Assembly: GCA_021442745.1 (NCBI GenBank)
Contig: JABUSI010000282.1
Location: 1-14,204 of the forward strand
DNA length: 14,204 bases
DNA from: Erysipelotrichaceae bacterium
GTDB taxonomy: Bacteria > Bacillota_I > Bacilli_A > Erysipelotrichales > Erysipelotrichaceae
Reading direction: 5' to 3'
Shown here: positions 1 to 7,001 of the stretch, in pieces
How positions within the stretch are numbered: the first letter of the stretch is position 1
Layout of the letters: every line of letters begins with the position of its first letter
Translations under genes and position numbers: made by a program
Notes under the pieces: model-generated
What the model was told of the DNA's origin: nothing
What the model saw: only the letters and a program-made list of their open reading frames with translations
The model's database searches: none

Positions 1-390
1 AAACATCGGAGCTGTAAAACACAGGATTGTTACCGCAATCTGCCAGATTCTGCTTTTCCGTAAATATGGTAACGTATCTTCATCATAGTTTGTCTTCAAA
101 ACCGGCGGTTTGTTGGTCGCATATCCTTTTGAACACACGGACCAGTATTTTGATAATTTATATATTGCCCATCCTTGTTTCTGCAGATCGTTCAGATATC
201 CGTCCAGCTGGAATGCCCGGTAATCCACGCGGTATGCAAGATATACCGGATACGGGGATTTCTTGAACTCAAACCGGTACAAGTACTTCGTACCGGAATA
301 TACCCAGCCTTCCCTTGCCATTTGTTCCAGCCATTGTTCCAGTTTTTCAAACTGAAACATGGTATAGAAGAACCAGACGTTCTTATACAT
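1..390 (-). CDS. DUF2812-family protein, partial (3' end outside window)
   Basis: Reading from an ATG at 390 down to the window edge gives 130 codons with no stop; the gene continues beyond position 1. The N-terminal part has the pattern I associate with DUF2812: an aromatic-rich start (MYKNVWFFYTMF), then FEKLEQWLEQMAREGW, a YLYRFEF strand, a YRVDY segment, and a second repeat-like piece with YLNDLQKQGW. From about residue 114 the sequence turns hydrophobic (RIWQIAVTILCFTAPMF), which looks like the start of a membrane helix, as DUF2812 proteins often have at the C-terminus. The start overlaps the ftsZ stop by one base (TAATG) and has no clear Shine-Dalgarno, so translation probably depends on coupling to ftsZ. 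The function of the family is unknown to me. In Firmicutes these genes often sit beside PadR regulators; none is visible here. The family call is from memory of the motif pattern, not a search. Confidence 0.8.
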   Translation of the reverse strand, partial: MYKNVWFFYTMFQFEKLEQWLEQMAREGWVYSGTKYLYRFEFKKSPYPVYLAYRVDYRAFQLDGYLNDLQKQGWAIYKLSKYWSVCSKGYATNKPPVLKTNYDEDTLPYLRKSRIWQIAVTILCFTAPMF

Positions 391-1421
391 TATAAGTCTC
401 GAAACGCAAAGCTGACCGGTCTGTTCCCGTCATTCTTTGGCTTATCTTCCGTACGTCCGGTTGTAACAGGTTCTTTGACTCCGCTTACAACCTTGTTTTC
501 TTCCGCCATTTCAAAACCGGTTGCAATCACGGTTACGATAATATAATCACCAAGCTTTTCATTGATTAATGCACCCCAGATAATGTTTACGTCATTGCCT
601 GCCGCAGCTGTAATGGTATTTGCCGCAATGCTTGCATCCTGCAACGTAACTCCCGGGCCACCGGTAACGTTGACAATCGCATTCTTTGCGCCTGTAATCT
701 GTGCTTCCAGTAACGGTGACTGAATTGCCTTGGTGGCAGCTTCCCGAGCTTTGTTTTCACCCTGTGCCATACCGATACCAATCAAAGCACTGCCCTGATT
801 CTCCATAACGGATTTGATATCCGCAAAGTCAAGGTTAATCAATAACGGTTGTGTAATCAGATCGGTAACCGTCTGTACTGCCTGACGCAAGATGTTGTCC
901 GCTTCTTTGAAGGCATCCCCCATCGGAATGCTGCCGATGGTTTCCAGTACCTGGGCATTGGAAATAACAATCAGAGAATCTACAAATTGCTTCAGATCAT
1001 CCAATCCGTTCAATGCCTGCATCATTCTCTTACGGCCTTCAAACGGGAAAGGTTTCGTAACAACTGCAACAGTCAGCGATCCCTGTTCCTTAGCCAGTCG
1101 TGCAACAACCGGAGCGGCCCCCGTACCGGTACCACCGCCCAAACCGGCTGTGATAAATACCATTTCCGCATCTTTCAATGCTTCACGCAAATCACTTTCA
1201 TGATCCATGGCAGCTTTTCTTCCGACTTCCGGATTTCCGCCGGCTCCCAGAGTGCCAAGATAAATTTTATTCTCACAAATCGAATTGTCCAGAATCGGAG
1301 CATCTGTATTGACTACATAAAACTCTACATTCTCGACACCTTCTGCTACCATTCTGCCAACGGAGTTACATCCGGCTCCGCCTACACCAAATACTTTAAT
1401 TTTTGCGTTATTTTCAGTCAT
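390..1421 (-). CDS. ftsZ: Cell division protein FtsZ
   Basis: This tubulin-like GTPase polymerises into the Z ring at midcell. Of 343 residues, the N-terminal GTP-binding loop GVGGAGCNS is at about 12-20, NTDA at 38-41, the tubulin/FtsZ signature GLGGGTGTGAAP at 93-104, and the catalytic T7 loop NLDFAD at 196-201. The globular domain ends near VTVIATGFE (about 304). The protein is shorter than the roughly 380 residues of B. subtilis FtsZ: the linker is only about 30 residues, and the tail RPVSFAFRDL replaces the usual DIPxFLR-type peptide that binds FtsA and other partners. About five residues seem to be missing just before LGAGGNPEVG (see findings). The start at 1421 is set by an AGGAGA seven bases upstream. 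The gene lies 18 bases after ftsA in the same operon. The assignment is secure; only the tail is unusual. Confidence 0.97.
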   Translation of the reverse strand: MTENNAKIKVFGVGGAGCNSVGRMVAEGVENVEFYVVNTDAPILDNSICENKIYLGTLGAGGNPEVGRKAAMDHESDLREALKDAEMVFITAGLGGGTGTGAAPVVARLAKEQGSLTVAVVTKPFPFEGRKRMMQALNGLDDLKQFVDSLIVISNAQVLETIGSIPMGDAFKEADNILRQAVQTVTDLITQPLLINLDFADIKSVMENQGSALIGIGMAQGENKAREAATKAIQSPLLEAQITGAKNAIVNVTGGPGVTLQDASIAANTITAAAGNDVNIIWGALINEKLGDYIIVTVIATGFEMAEENKVVSGVKEPVTTGRTEDKPKNDGNRPVSFAFRDL

Positions 1422-1439
1422 ATTCCAGTCTCCTATCTG

Positions 1440-2693
1440 TTAGTTCTTTATCTGTGAAAACAATCCTTTTAATTTAGTCGTAAACCCTTCACCATGCGGA
1501 ACACCGGTCACCTTATGCATTGCTGCTGCATACGCGGAAGAGTCCACACTCATCAGTTTGTTTTTTTTGATTACCAGCTGGTCATGATACGTATAAAACA
1601 TACCAAGACACGTCGTCCACATGCCGTTACGGGCACCTAAAGTATCCGGAACATATCTCTTGCAAGGTTTTTCCAGTACTTCCGACAAATACTGTTCAAT
1701 ACCATCAATTTCGCTTCCTTCACCGCATACCACAAACCGTATGTTGTCGGTATCCAAAAATGGTTCACATACGTGCCGGATGGATTGTGCATACTGTTTT
1801 GTCTGTTCTTTCAATACGCCATACGCTTGTTTCTGAGAGATTTCTTCAATTTCCTCCCCGTTCTGCCAGGCATATATCGGTGCATCCTTCGGCATCCGGT
1901 TCGTCCAGTCAATCATCGTCAGTAAGATTTTTTCACTCAGCGATTCACTGATTCCGAATTCCTTCTGCAAGGCATTTGTCCAGTTATTGTATCCCTGATT
2001 CATAATTTTCGTAATTTCCAGCCTGCCCTGAGATACAATGGATAACGTTGTCCGGTCTTTCTCCAGCTGAATAATAACATTGTTCTGATCGACAGACTGT
2101 TCAAACAAAGTCATTTCCTTGCAAACAGCATAACTGTCCAGACACACGTCCATAACATTCACACCGGCCATTTCGACGCAGCTTACGTAATCGTACGCCG
2201 TCATTTTATCCGCACACAACAAATCCATATCCACGTCCAGAATATCACACATATCATCAATCGGCATCCGTCGTGTCGACATACCGTTGGTAAAGTATCG
2301 TACGCAGACAAGGTTTATCAGTTCCAGGTCGTTATCAATCTGCGCCTGTTTTCCCTGAATAACGATTTGTCTGATATCATCAAGCACAACTCTGCGCTCA
2401 GCGTGTTCAATCATTTTTGAAATTCTTTGTGACTCTTTGTTCATCCGGTAAGCCGGAATTGCCAGAATGACGCGTTCAATCCTGACTTTCAGTATTTCTG
2501 AGGCATGATTGACTGCTGAACGGATAGCTGTTGCCACTTCTTTCGGGTCCTTGATTGTAAACCCATCCATTCCTTTGGTTTCTACCCGTTCGGAACGAAG
2601 GATGTTGAGTCTCGTATTAAAAAACTCCCCTACCAGCAATCGAATCTCATGACTTGTGATTTCCAAAGCAGCCAGAATTTCTTTGTCGCTCAT
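1440..2693 (-). CDS. ftsA: Divergent cell division protein FtsA
   Basis: FtsA is an actin-like protein that tethers FtsZ filaments to the membrane. This 417-residue protein has the right length, sits directly upstream of ftsZ, and ends in a likely amphipathic membrane-targeting helix (FTTKLKGLFSQIKN, about 404-417). The fold signals are recognisable but eroded. The phosphate-1 segment reads LEITSHEIRLLVGE at 10-23 where the family has LDIGTS; the phosphate-2 segment reads VIIQLEKDRTTLSIV at about 206-220 where DIGGGTT is expected. The adenosine motif CGEGSEIDGI at about 323-332 is well kept. The protein may therefore bind nucleotide weakly or not at all; that is inference. The start at 2693 follows a strong AGGAGG with seven bases of spacing. 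The upstream neighbour is the divergent rpmB, not the usual dcw-cluster genes. No other actin-family assignment fits the ftsZ context better. Confidence 0.88.
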   Translation of the reverse strand: MSDKEILAALEITSHEIRLLVGEFFNTRLNILRSERVETKGMDGFTIKDPKEVATAIRSAVNHASEILKVRIERVILAIPAYRMNKESQRISKMIEHAERRVVLDDIRQIVIQGKQAQIDNDLELINLVCVRYFTNGMSTRRMPIDDMCDILDVDMDLLCADKMTAYDYVSCVEMAGVNVMDVCLDSYAVCKEMTLFEQSVDQNNVIIQLEKDRTTLSIVSQGRLEITKIMNQGYNNWTNALQKEFGISESLSEKILLTMIDWTNRMPKDAPIYAWQNGEEIEEISQKQAYGVLKEQTKQYAQSIRHVCEPFLDTDNIRFVVCGEGSEIDGIEQYLSEVLEKPCKRYVPDTLGARNGMWTTCLGMFYTYHDQLVIKKNKLMSVDSSAYAAAMHKVTGVPHGEGFTTKLKGLFSQIKN

Positions 2694-2722
2694 TGCAGGT
2701 CCTCCTCGACATTCATACCGTT

Positions 2723-2739
2723 ATTTTATCATAATTATA
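2723..2739 (-). promoter_or_regulatory. Probable ftsA-ftsZ promoter (-10 boxes)
   Basis: On the minus strand the AT-rich stretch upstream of ftsA holds a perfect TATAAT (plus positions 2734-2739) and a TAAAAT (2723-2728), 30 to 45 bases before the start codon. Neither has a good -35 box at 16-18 bases, although a TTAACA lies 21 bases upstream of the TATAAT. I mark the -10 region only; which box is used cannot be told by eye. Confidence 0.4.
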
Positions 2740-2817
2740 CTTCATATAAAAGAATATATTTGTTAAAAAGGGGGCTTCCCTATAACCAAAAAGCACGTAG
2801 AAAAAGCGAAAAAAGTG

Positions 2818-2846
2818 TTGTATTTTATATATTGTCATGTTATACT
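2818..2846 (+). promoter_or_regulatory. Probable rpmB promoter
   Basis: A TATACT -10 box (2841-2846, five of six consensus) is preceded at exactly 17 bases by TTGTAT (2818-2823, three of six). A transcript would start near 2853, leaving a leader of about 25 bases before the rpmB ATG. The weak -35 lowers confidence. Confidence 0.55.
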
Positions 2847-2878
2847 CTTATAGCGTTATGAAGGAAGGGGGTTACGGT

Positions 2879-3070
2879 ATGTCAAGAGTTTGCGCCGTTA
2901 CCGGTAAAAAAGCACTTTCAGGAAATCGTCGTTCTCACTCTATGAGAGCATCTCGTAGAAAGTGGAACGTGAACTTGCAAAAGGTCAAGGTTATGGTCGA
3001 TGGCAAGCCACAGAGAATCCGTATCTCTGCCCGTGCTTTGAAAACACTGAAAGCTCAACAAAACGGATAA
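2879..3070 (+). CDS. rpmB: 50S ribosomal protein L28
   Basis: This is the small basic L28 protein of the large subunit; 63 residues against about 62 in B. subtilis. It begins MSRVCAVTGKKALSGNRRSH and carries the conserved RRKWNVNLQKV and ISARALKTLK segments. Only one cysteine is present, so it is the zinc-free (C-minus) form. The ATG at 2879 was chosen over an in-frame upstream ATG at 2837 because it matches the family N-terminus and has AAGGGGG seven bases upstream; the earlier ATG would lie within the promoter region. It is divergent from ftsA and convergent with thiN, the same rpmB-thiN arrangement as in B. subtilis but without spoVM between them. Confidence 0.97.
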   Translation: MSRVCAVTGKKALSGNRRSHSMRASRRKWNVNLQKVKVMVDGKPQRIRISARALKTLKAQQNG

Positions 3071-3074
3071 AAAT

Positions 3075-3100
3075 GGCATCGGGATTACCGATGTTTTTTT
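3075..3100 (+). terminator. Rho-independent terminator of rpmB
   Basis: Five bases after the rpmB stop, CATCGG (3077-3082) pairs with CCGATG (3088-3093) around the loop GATTA, extended by two G-U pairs, and is followed by a run of seven T (3094-3100). This is a compact plus-strand intrinsic terminator. Confidence 0.85.
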
Positions 3101-3112
3101 ATACCCGAAAAG

Positions 3113-3137
3113 AAAAGGGAAGATTATCTTCCCTTTT
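3113..3137. terminator. Bidirectional terminator between thiN and rpmB
   Basis: An 11-bp perfect stem, AAAAGGGAAGA (3113-3123) with TCTTCCCTTTT (3127-3137), encloses a three-base loop that is exactly the thiN stop codon. T-rich flanks exist in both directions: TTTTT after the stem on the plus strand and TTTTCTTTTC on the minus strand. It should end the thiN operon and back up the rpmB terminator. Confidence 0.8.
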
Positions 3138-3726
3138 TGTCGTTTGACTGAATCATCAGTATGTCTTCACTGGTCTGAACCCGCATAAACTCCTCCGTGA
3201 TTTCATTGGAAGTAAGATACAGATCCTTTGTTGTAACAAGACGGTCATCCAGAGGATATTTCACACCTTCCAGTGTCAGATACCCGTCATCCAGCACAAA
3301 AAACGATACGTACCGATACCCGTTCTTTTCAATCATATGTGTTCCGTTTTGCAATAAACGGATACAGTTCTCATCGTCAAGCAACCGGACAGACGGGTAC
3401 TCCGTAATCAGTTTGATATTCAGAAGTTCATGATCTATCCTGCCGCCCAATCCTCCGTACACGTCGATTTCATCATATTGTACAGTTTTCAAAGCGGCTT
3501 CAAAATCCGTTTCATCCTTTATTTTCGGTAATACAATCATCTTTTCCGCAAACATTTCAATCTGTTTCAGGTCATCCTCACTTACGGAATCGAAATCACC
3601 GATTGCCACATCCATGGTAATGCATTTCTTAGCCAGTACCAAAGCACCTTTATCCACTCCTACATAGTTCTCATAATCCCACGGAATGTACTCCGCAAGA
3701 GACAAAACCATGCAACATCGACTCAT
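3124..3726 (-). CDS. thiN: Thiamine pyrophosphokinase
   Basis: The enzyme transfers pyrophosphate from ATP to thiamine, giving thiamine diphosphate. The 200 residues show the family motifs in order: GVDKGA (23-28), IGDFDS (42-47), KDETDFE (70-76) and GGLGGRIDHELLNI (91-104). Acidic residues of GDFDS and DETD bind Mg-ATP in this family. The ATG at 3726 overlaps the rpe stop as ATGA, with GGAGAG just upstream inside rpe. It is the last gene of the long minus-strand operon, as in B. subtilis (rsgA-rpe-thiN). Its product is the cofactor of transketolase, which works next to Rpe in the pentose phosphate pathway. The last codons form one arm of the terminator hairpin. Confidence 0.95.
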   Translation of the reverse strand: MSRCCMVLSLAEYIPWDYENYVGVDKGALVLAKKCITMDVAIGDFDSVSEDDLKQIEMFAEKMIVLPKIKDETDFEAALKTVQYDEIDVYGGLGGRIDHELLNIKLITEYPSVRLLDDENCIRLLQNGTHMIEKNGYRYVSFFVLDDGYLTLEGVKYPLDDRLVTTKDLYLTSNEITEEFMRVQTSEDILMIQSNDKKGR

Positions 3727-4373
3727 CGCAAACTCTCCACGCCGTGTTTCATTCCTTTCGGATTCTTAAACACGTGTGATCCGGCAACAAACACATCGCA
3801 TCCGGCTTCTTTTGATAATTTACCGGTTTCTTCGTTGATGCCGCCGTCAATCTGAATCAGATAGTGTAAGTCATGTTCTTTCCGGTATTGATCGTAATAA
3901 CGGACCTTTTCCAACTGGTCTGCCATAAAAGATTGTCCGCCGAATCCCGGAACTACGCTCATCACAAGAACCATATCAACTTCCGGTAAATACGGCAGCA
4001 GTGCTTCCACCGGTGTAGCCGGACATAACGTTACGCCGGCTTTTACTCCCTTTTCATGCAATAAACGTACCAGTGCCAACCCTTTTTCCACATCGATTGC
4101 TTCTGTGTGGAAGGTCACAAACTGTGCTCCTGCCTTCACAAACAAATCGGCATAATACGTCGGATCGGTTACCATCAGGTGAACGTCCAGAACCGCATCT
4201 GTCATTTTCCGGATTCCTTTCAGGATATCCGTTCCGAATGTCAGATTCGGCGCAAAATGTCCGTCCATAACGTCATAATGCAGCCATTCCGCACCGCTTT
4301 CGTTAAATTCTTTCATTTGTTCAGCCAGACGACTGAAATCACAGGATAGTAATGATGGAGATATAATTGTCAT
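3723..4373 (-). CDS. rpe: Ribulose-phosphate 3-epimerase
   Basis: This (beta/alpha)8-barrel enzyme interconverts ribulose 5-phosphate and xylulose 5-phosphate. From the ATG at 4373 it has 216 residues, the usual size. Visible motifs are ISPSLLSCDF (4-13, with substrate Ser7), HYDVMDGHF (32-40, metal ligands His32 and Asp34), DVHLMV (63-68, His65), VMSVVPGFGGQ (137-147) and IDGGI (175-179, catalytic Asp176). An in-frame ATG at 4382 also exists, but the AAAGGA element abuts it with no spacing. From 4373 the spacing is nine bases, the start forms an ATGA overlap with the rsgA stop, and the N-terminus MTIISPSLLS matches the family. It overlaps thiN by four bases at the other end. Confidence 0.96.
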   Translation of the reverse strand: MTIISPSLLSCDFSRLAEQMKEFNESGAEWLHYDVMDGHFAPNLTFGTDILKGIRKMTDAVLDVHLMVTDPTYYADLFVKAGAQFVTFHTEAIDVEKGLALVRLLHEKGVKAGVTLCPATPVEALLPYLPEVDMVLVMSVVPGFGGQSFMADQLEKVRYYDQYRKEHDLHYLIQIDGGINEETGKLSKEAGCDVFVAGSHVFKNPKGMKHGVESLR

Positions 4374-5233
4374 TTTTCCCATTCCTTTCTTAATTCACAC
4401 ACCGGTAAAACGTCCAGATAGTTCTGATACCGGATTTTTGATACCCGGTGTTCTTCTACTGCCTTTATGATAGCACAACCCGGCTCTCTGATGTGCATAC
4501 AATCGCGAAATCTGCACTCTTCAATGCCATGAAAATCATAAATGGAGTCCCGTAATACCGTTTTTTTGATATCTGAAAAATCCATGGAAGAAAACCCCGG
4601 CGTATCGGCAATCCACCCGCCGCACACTTCAAACAATTCCGTATGCCTTGTCGTGTGTTTCCCGCGTCCCAGTGCTTTGGAAATTTCCTGCGTTTTTCGG
4701 ATATAATTCGGATCCAGGTAATTCAACAGAGTGGATTTTCCGACACCGGACTGTCCGGTCAGAACGGAGATTTTCCCGCTGAATACCGATTTGATTACTT
4801 CTAAATCTTCGGTCGGATTCACACAAACCACTTTATATCCGCTGTTTTGATATTCCGATACGATTTCCTCAATCTTTTCCGTCTTTTCCAGATCCGTTTT
4901 CGTCAGCAGAATCATCGGCCGGATTCCCTGATAACTGATTAAGAAAATCATTCGGTCTACCAGCGTATAGGAGAAGTCCGGTTCCTTACAGCTCATCACA
5001 ACGATGGCCTGATCCACATTGGCGATTGCCGGTCGAATCAGCTGGTTCTTTCTCGGAAGAATTTTCTGCATACACCATTTTCCTTCCAGAAAATCACATT
5101 CCACCCGGTCACCTACCAGCGGTGAGGTCTGTTTTCTTAACTTTCCCATGGCAACGGCCGGAGTCTGTGTACCGTCTTCCAGTATGACGGTATATTGATT
5201 GGATACAATCCGGATTACTGTCGCAATAGCCAT
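4370..5233 (-). CDS. rsgA: Ribosome small-subunit-dependent GTPase RsgA (CpgA)
   Basis: RsgA is a circularly permuted GTPase that checks late 30S maturation and releases RbfA. In 287 residues it shows an N-terminal OB-fold (about 1-65), then the GTPase motifs in permuted order: G4 TKTD (111-114), G1 GQSGVGKS (160-167), a switch segment GRGKHTTRHTEL (189-200) and G3 DTPG (210-213). The C-terminal zinc finger uses Cys240, Cys245, His247 and Cys253. The ATG at 5233 lies one base after the prkC stop (TAGAATG) and has GGAGAG upstream. In B. subtilis this protein (CpgA) is a substrate of the neighbouring kinase PrkC, which makes the adjacency meaningful. Confidence 0.97.
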   Translation of the reverse strand: MAIATVIRIVSNQYTVILEDGTQTPAVAMGKLRKQTSPLVGDRVECDFLEGKWCMQKILPRKNQLIRPAIANVDQAIVVMSCKEPDFSYTLVDRMIFLISYQGIRPMILLTKTDLEKTEKIEEIVSEYQNSGYKVVCVNPTEDLEVIKSVFSGKISVLTGQSGVGKSTLLNYLDPNYIRKTQEISKALGRGKHTTRHTELFEVCGGWIADTPGFSSMDFSDIKKTVLRDSIYDFHGIEECRFRDCMHIREPGCAIIKAVEEHRVSKIRYQNYLDVLPVCELRKEWEK

Positions 5234-5234
5234 T

Positions 5235-6995
5235 CTAACTCTCCGGATAGTAATACAGTTTCAGTTTCGACTTCTTGGTCTGGGTATAGTATTCTCCAAA
5301 CGCAATATTAAACTTGACAACCACGTTCCGTTCCACATCTTTGTCACGTTTCTTCGTCTTCGTTACCGTCTTCATGTTGTAGCCGATGATATTTCCATCT
5401 TCGTCATAAATCGGGTTATCCTTATCTTCCACTTCCACTTCCACTTCATATTCTTCCTGCGGAATGTCCAGTTTTACCAGTTCAACGGTTGCCCCTTCTT
5501 CCTTCAGTTTGTCACGGGCTTCCTTGTAATTCATACCTTCGTATTGCGAACCGATATAGATTTCGGCGTTCTTGGTAACGTCAAAAGTAATGGTCTGCAA
5601 CTGGGTCGGATGCAACAAGGTACCTTCTTCCACTGATTGTTTCAGAATTGTACCGACATCTTTTTCTTTATCAATGACATAGTTGTATTTGATTTTGAAA
5701 TTATAGTCTCCCAGTTCGCGCAATGCTTCATCGATATTCATTCCGACAAAGTTCTGCATCGAATAGTACTTGCCTTCGGAGATTGTAAGCTGAATCGTCG
5801 TGCCTTCTTTTACTTCGGAAAAAGCAGACGGTGACGTTGACGCTATGCAGTTTTTGTCGATATCCAGGGTAATTTCATATTTGAAGTTGGTAGATACCAG
5901 CAGACCTTCTTCCTGCAGAAGAACGGTTGCTTCTTCAATGGACAATCCGACAACATCCGGAACTTTAACCAGTTTGGCCGGACCGAAGCCGATACCGCCG
6001 TTGAGCATCATAATAAACCCAACCGCTAATGCCGCCAAAGCACCTAAACCGGCAATTCCGAAGACAGTTACCAGCGCATTTCCGACTTTCCGGCCGGTTT
6101 CTTTTTTGTTTTGCGTACCCAGACTGATGGTATTGTCGTTTTCTCTTGAGAAAATTACTTTATCTTCCTTTGTTCTTCCGGCATCCAGACAGGTTACCAG
6201 ATCCTCATACATGATATCTGCCGACGGATAGCGGTTGGCCTTGTTTTTTGCCGTTGCCTTGATGACAATGTTTTCAATCGACTGCGGCAAAGAGCCGTTG
6301 AATTCACGTACACTCGGTATCTCTTCCCGCATATGTTTCAGCGCTACCTGTACCGGTGCTTCCGCATGATACGGAACATCTCCGATCAGCATTTCATAGA
6401 AAACGATACCTAATGAGTAGATATCACTTGATACGGTTGCACTTTCCCCTTTTGCCAGTTCCGGTGCCAGGTAATGAACGGAACCCAGAACAACGTCCGT
6501 CTGGGTTAACTGTACGGCATCCTGCGCCAGCGCAATTCCGAAATCACTTAACTTTACCGTACCGTCATCCTTGATCAAAACGTTCTGACTCTTGATATCA
6601 CGGTGTATAATGCCGTTCTTATGGGCAACCGCAATCGCGGATACCAACTGCCGCATAATATTAACCGCTTCTTCTTTATTTAACGCACCGCGCTGGGAAA
6701 TCAGATCCTTCAGAGTCTTTCCCTTCACGTATTCCATAACGATATAATATCGTCCTTCATCTTCCCCGACGTCATATACTTCCACAATATTCGGATGAGA
6801 CAACTGGGTCGTTGCATTGGCTTCCCGCTGGAAACGCAACAGGGAAACCGGATCTTTTGCGAGATCACCGCGCAGTATTTTAATGGCTACTTCCCGTTTT
6901 AAAATGGTATCCACAGCCAGATGTACGGATGCCATTCCGCCTTCCCCGATCGGTTGTACCAGTACGTACCGGTTCGCAATCATCTGATTACTCAT
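5235..6995 (-). CDS. prkC: PASTA-domain Ser/Thr protein kinase PrkC
   Basis: This membrane kinase senses cell-wall fragments or lipid II outside and phosphorylates cytoplasmic proteins. The kinase domain (about 10-270 of 586) is complete: glycine loop GEGGMASV (17-24), Lys39, Glu58, HRDIKSQN (131-138, catalytic Asp133), DFG (151-153), an activation loop with Thr164 and Thr166, and GSVHYLAPE (171-179). A charged juxtamembrane stretch leads to one membrane helix (about 306-331). Outside are PASTA domains at about 342-408, 410-475 and a third at 480-570, the last with an acidic insert (VEVEVEDKD, 518-526). Three repeats is common in this family. The ATG at 6995 has GGGGAGG nine bases upstream, inside the end of prpC. 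The phosphatase gene directly precedes it. Confidence 0.97.
   Translation of the reverse strand: MSNQMIANRYVLVQPIGEGGMASVHLAVDTILKREVAIKILRGDLAKDPVSLLRFQREANATTQLSHPNIVEVYDVGEDEGRYYIVMEYVKGKTLKDLISQRGALNKEEAVNIMRQLVSAIAVAHKNGIIHRDIKSQNVLIKDDGTVKLSDFGIALAQDAVQLTQTDVVLGSVHYLAPELAKGESATVSSDIYSLGIVFYEMLIGDVPYHAEAPVQVALKHMREEIPSVREFNGSLPQSIENIVIKATAKNKANRYPSADIMYEDLVTCLDAGRTKEDKVIFSRENDNTISLGTQNKKETGRKVGNALVTVFGIAGLGALAALAVGFIMMLNGGIGFGPAKLVKVPDVVGLSIEEATVLLQEEGLLVSTNFKYEITLDIDKNCIASTSPSAFSEVKEGTTIQLTISEGKYYSMQNFVGMNIDEALRELGDYNFKIKYNYVIDKEKDVGTILKQSVEEGTLLHPTQLQTITFDVTKNAEIYIGSQYEGMNYKEARDKLKEEGATVELVKLDIPQEEYEVEVEVEDKDNPIYDEDGNIIGYNMKTVTKTKKRDKDVERNVVVKFNIAFGEYYTQTKKSKLKLYYYPES
5426..5443 (-). 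repeat. Three tandem CTTCCA hexamers inside prkC
   Basis: The plus strand has three perfect copies of CTTCCA (5426-5431, 5432-5437, 5438-5443) followed by the near copy CTTCAT. On the coding strand they give alternating Val-Glu in the acidic insert of the third PASTA region. Gain or loss of a unit would keep the reading frame. Confidence 0.7.
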
Positions 6996-7001
6996 TTTGC
7001 C

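Noticed and set aside
27..546. Plus-strand open frames across the left end
   Set aside because: They lie antisense to the DUF2812 gene and ftsZ, have low-complexity unfamiliar protein sequence, and no ribosome binding site. The minus-strand frames carry recognisable families.
849..1457. A 202-residue plus-strand frame
   Set aside because: It is antisense to ftsZ, rich in Cys, His and Asn as expected for a shadow frame, and has no family resemblance.
2765..2785. Possible hairpin AGGG/CCCT between ftsA and rpmB
   Set aside because: The stem is only four base pairs with no T run in a useful position; too weak to be called a terminator or riboswitch.
2694..2878. Ribosomal-protein leader or small RNA in the ftsA-rpmB gap
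   Set aside because: The predicted rpmB leader is only about 25 bases and the rest is AT-rich promoter-like DNA with no stable structure visible by eye.
3071..3123. A spoVM-like micro-gene between thiN and rpmB
   Set aside because: The 53-base gap is filled by terminators and cannot hold a 26-codon gene with its own ribosome binding site.
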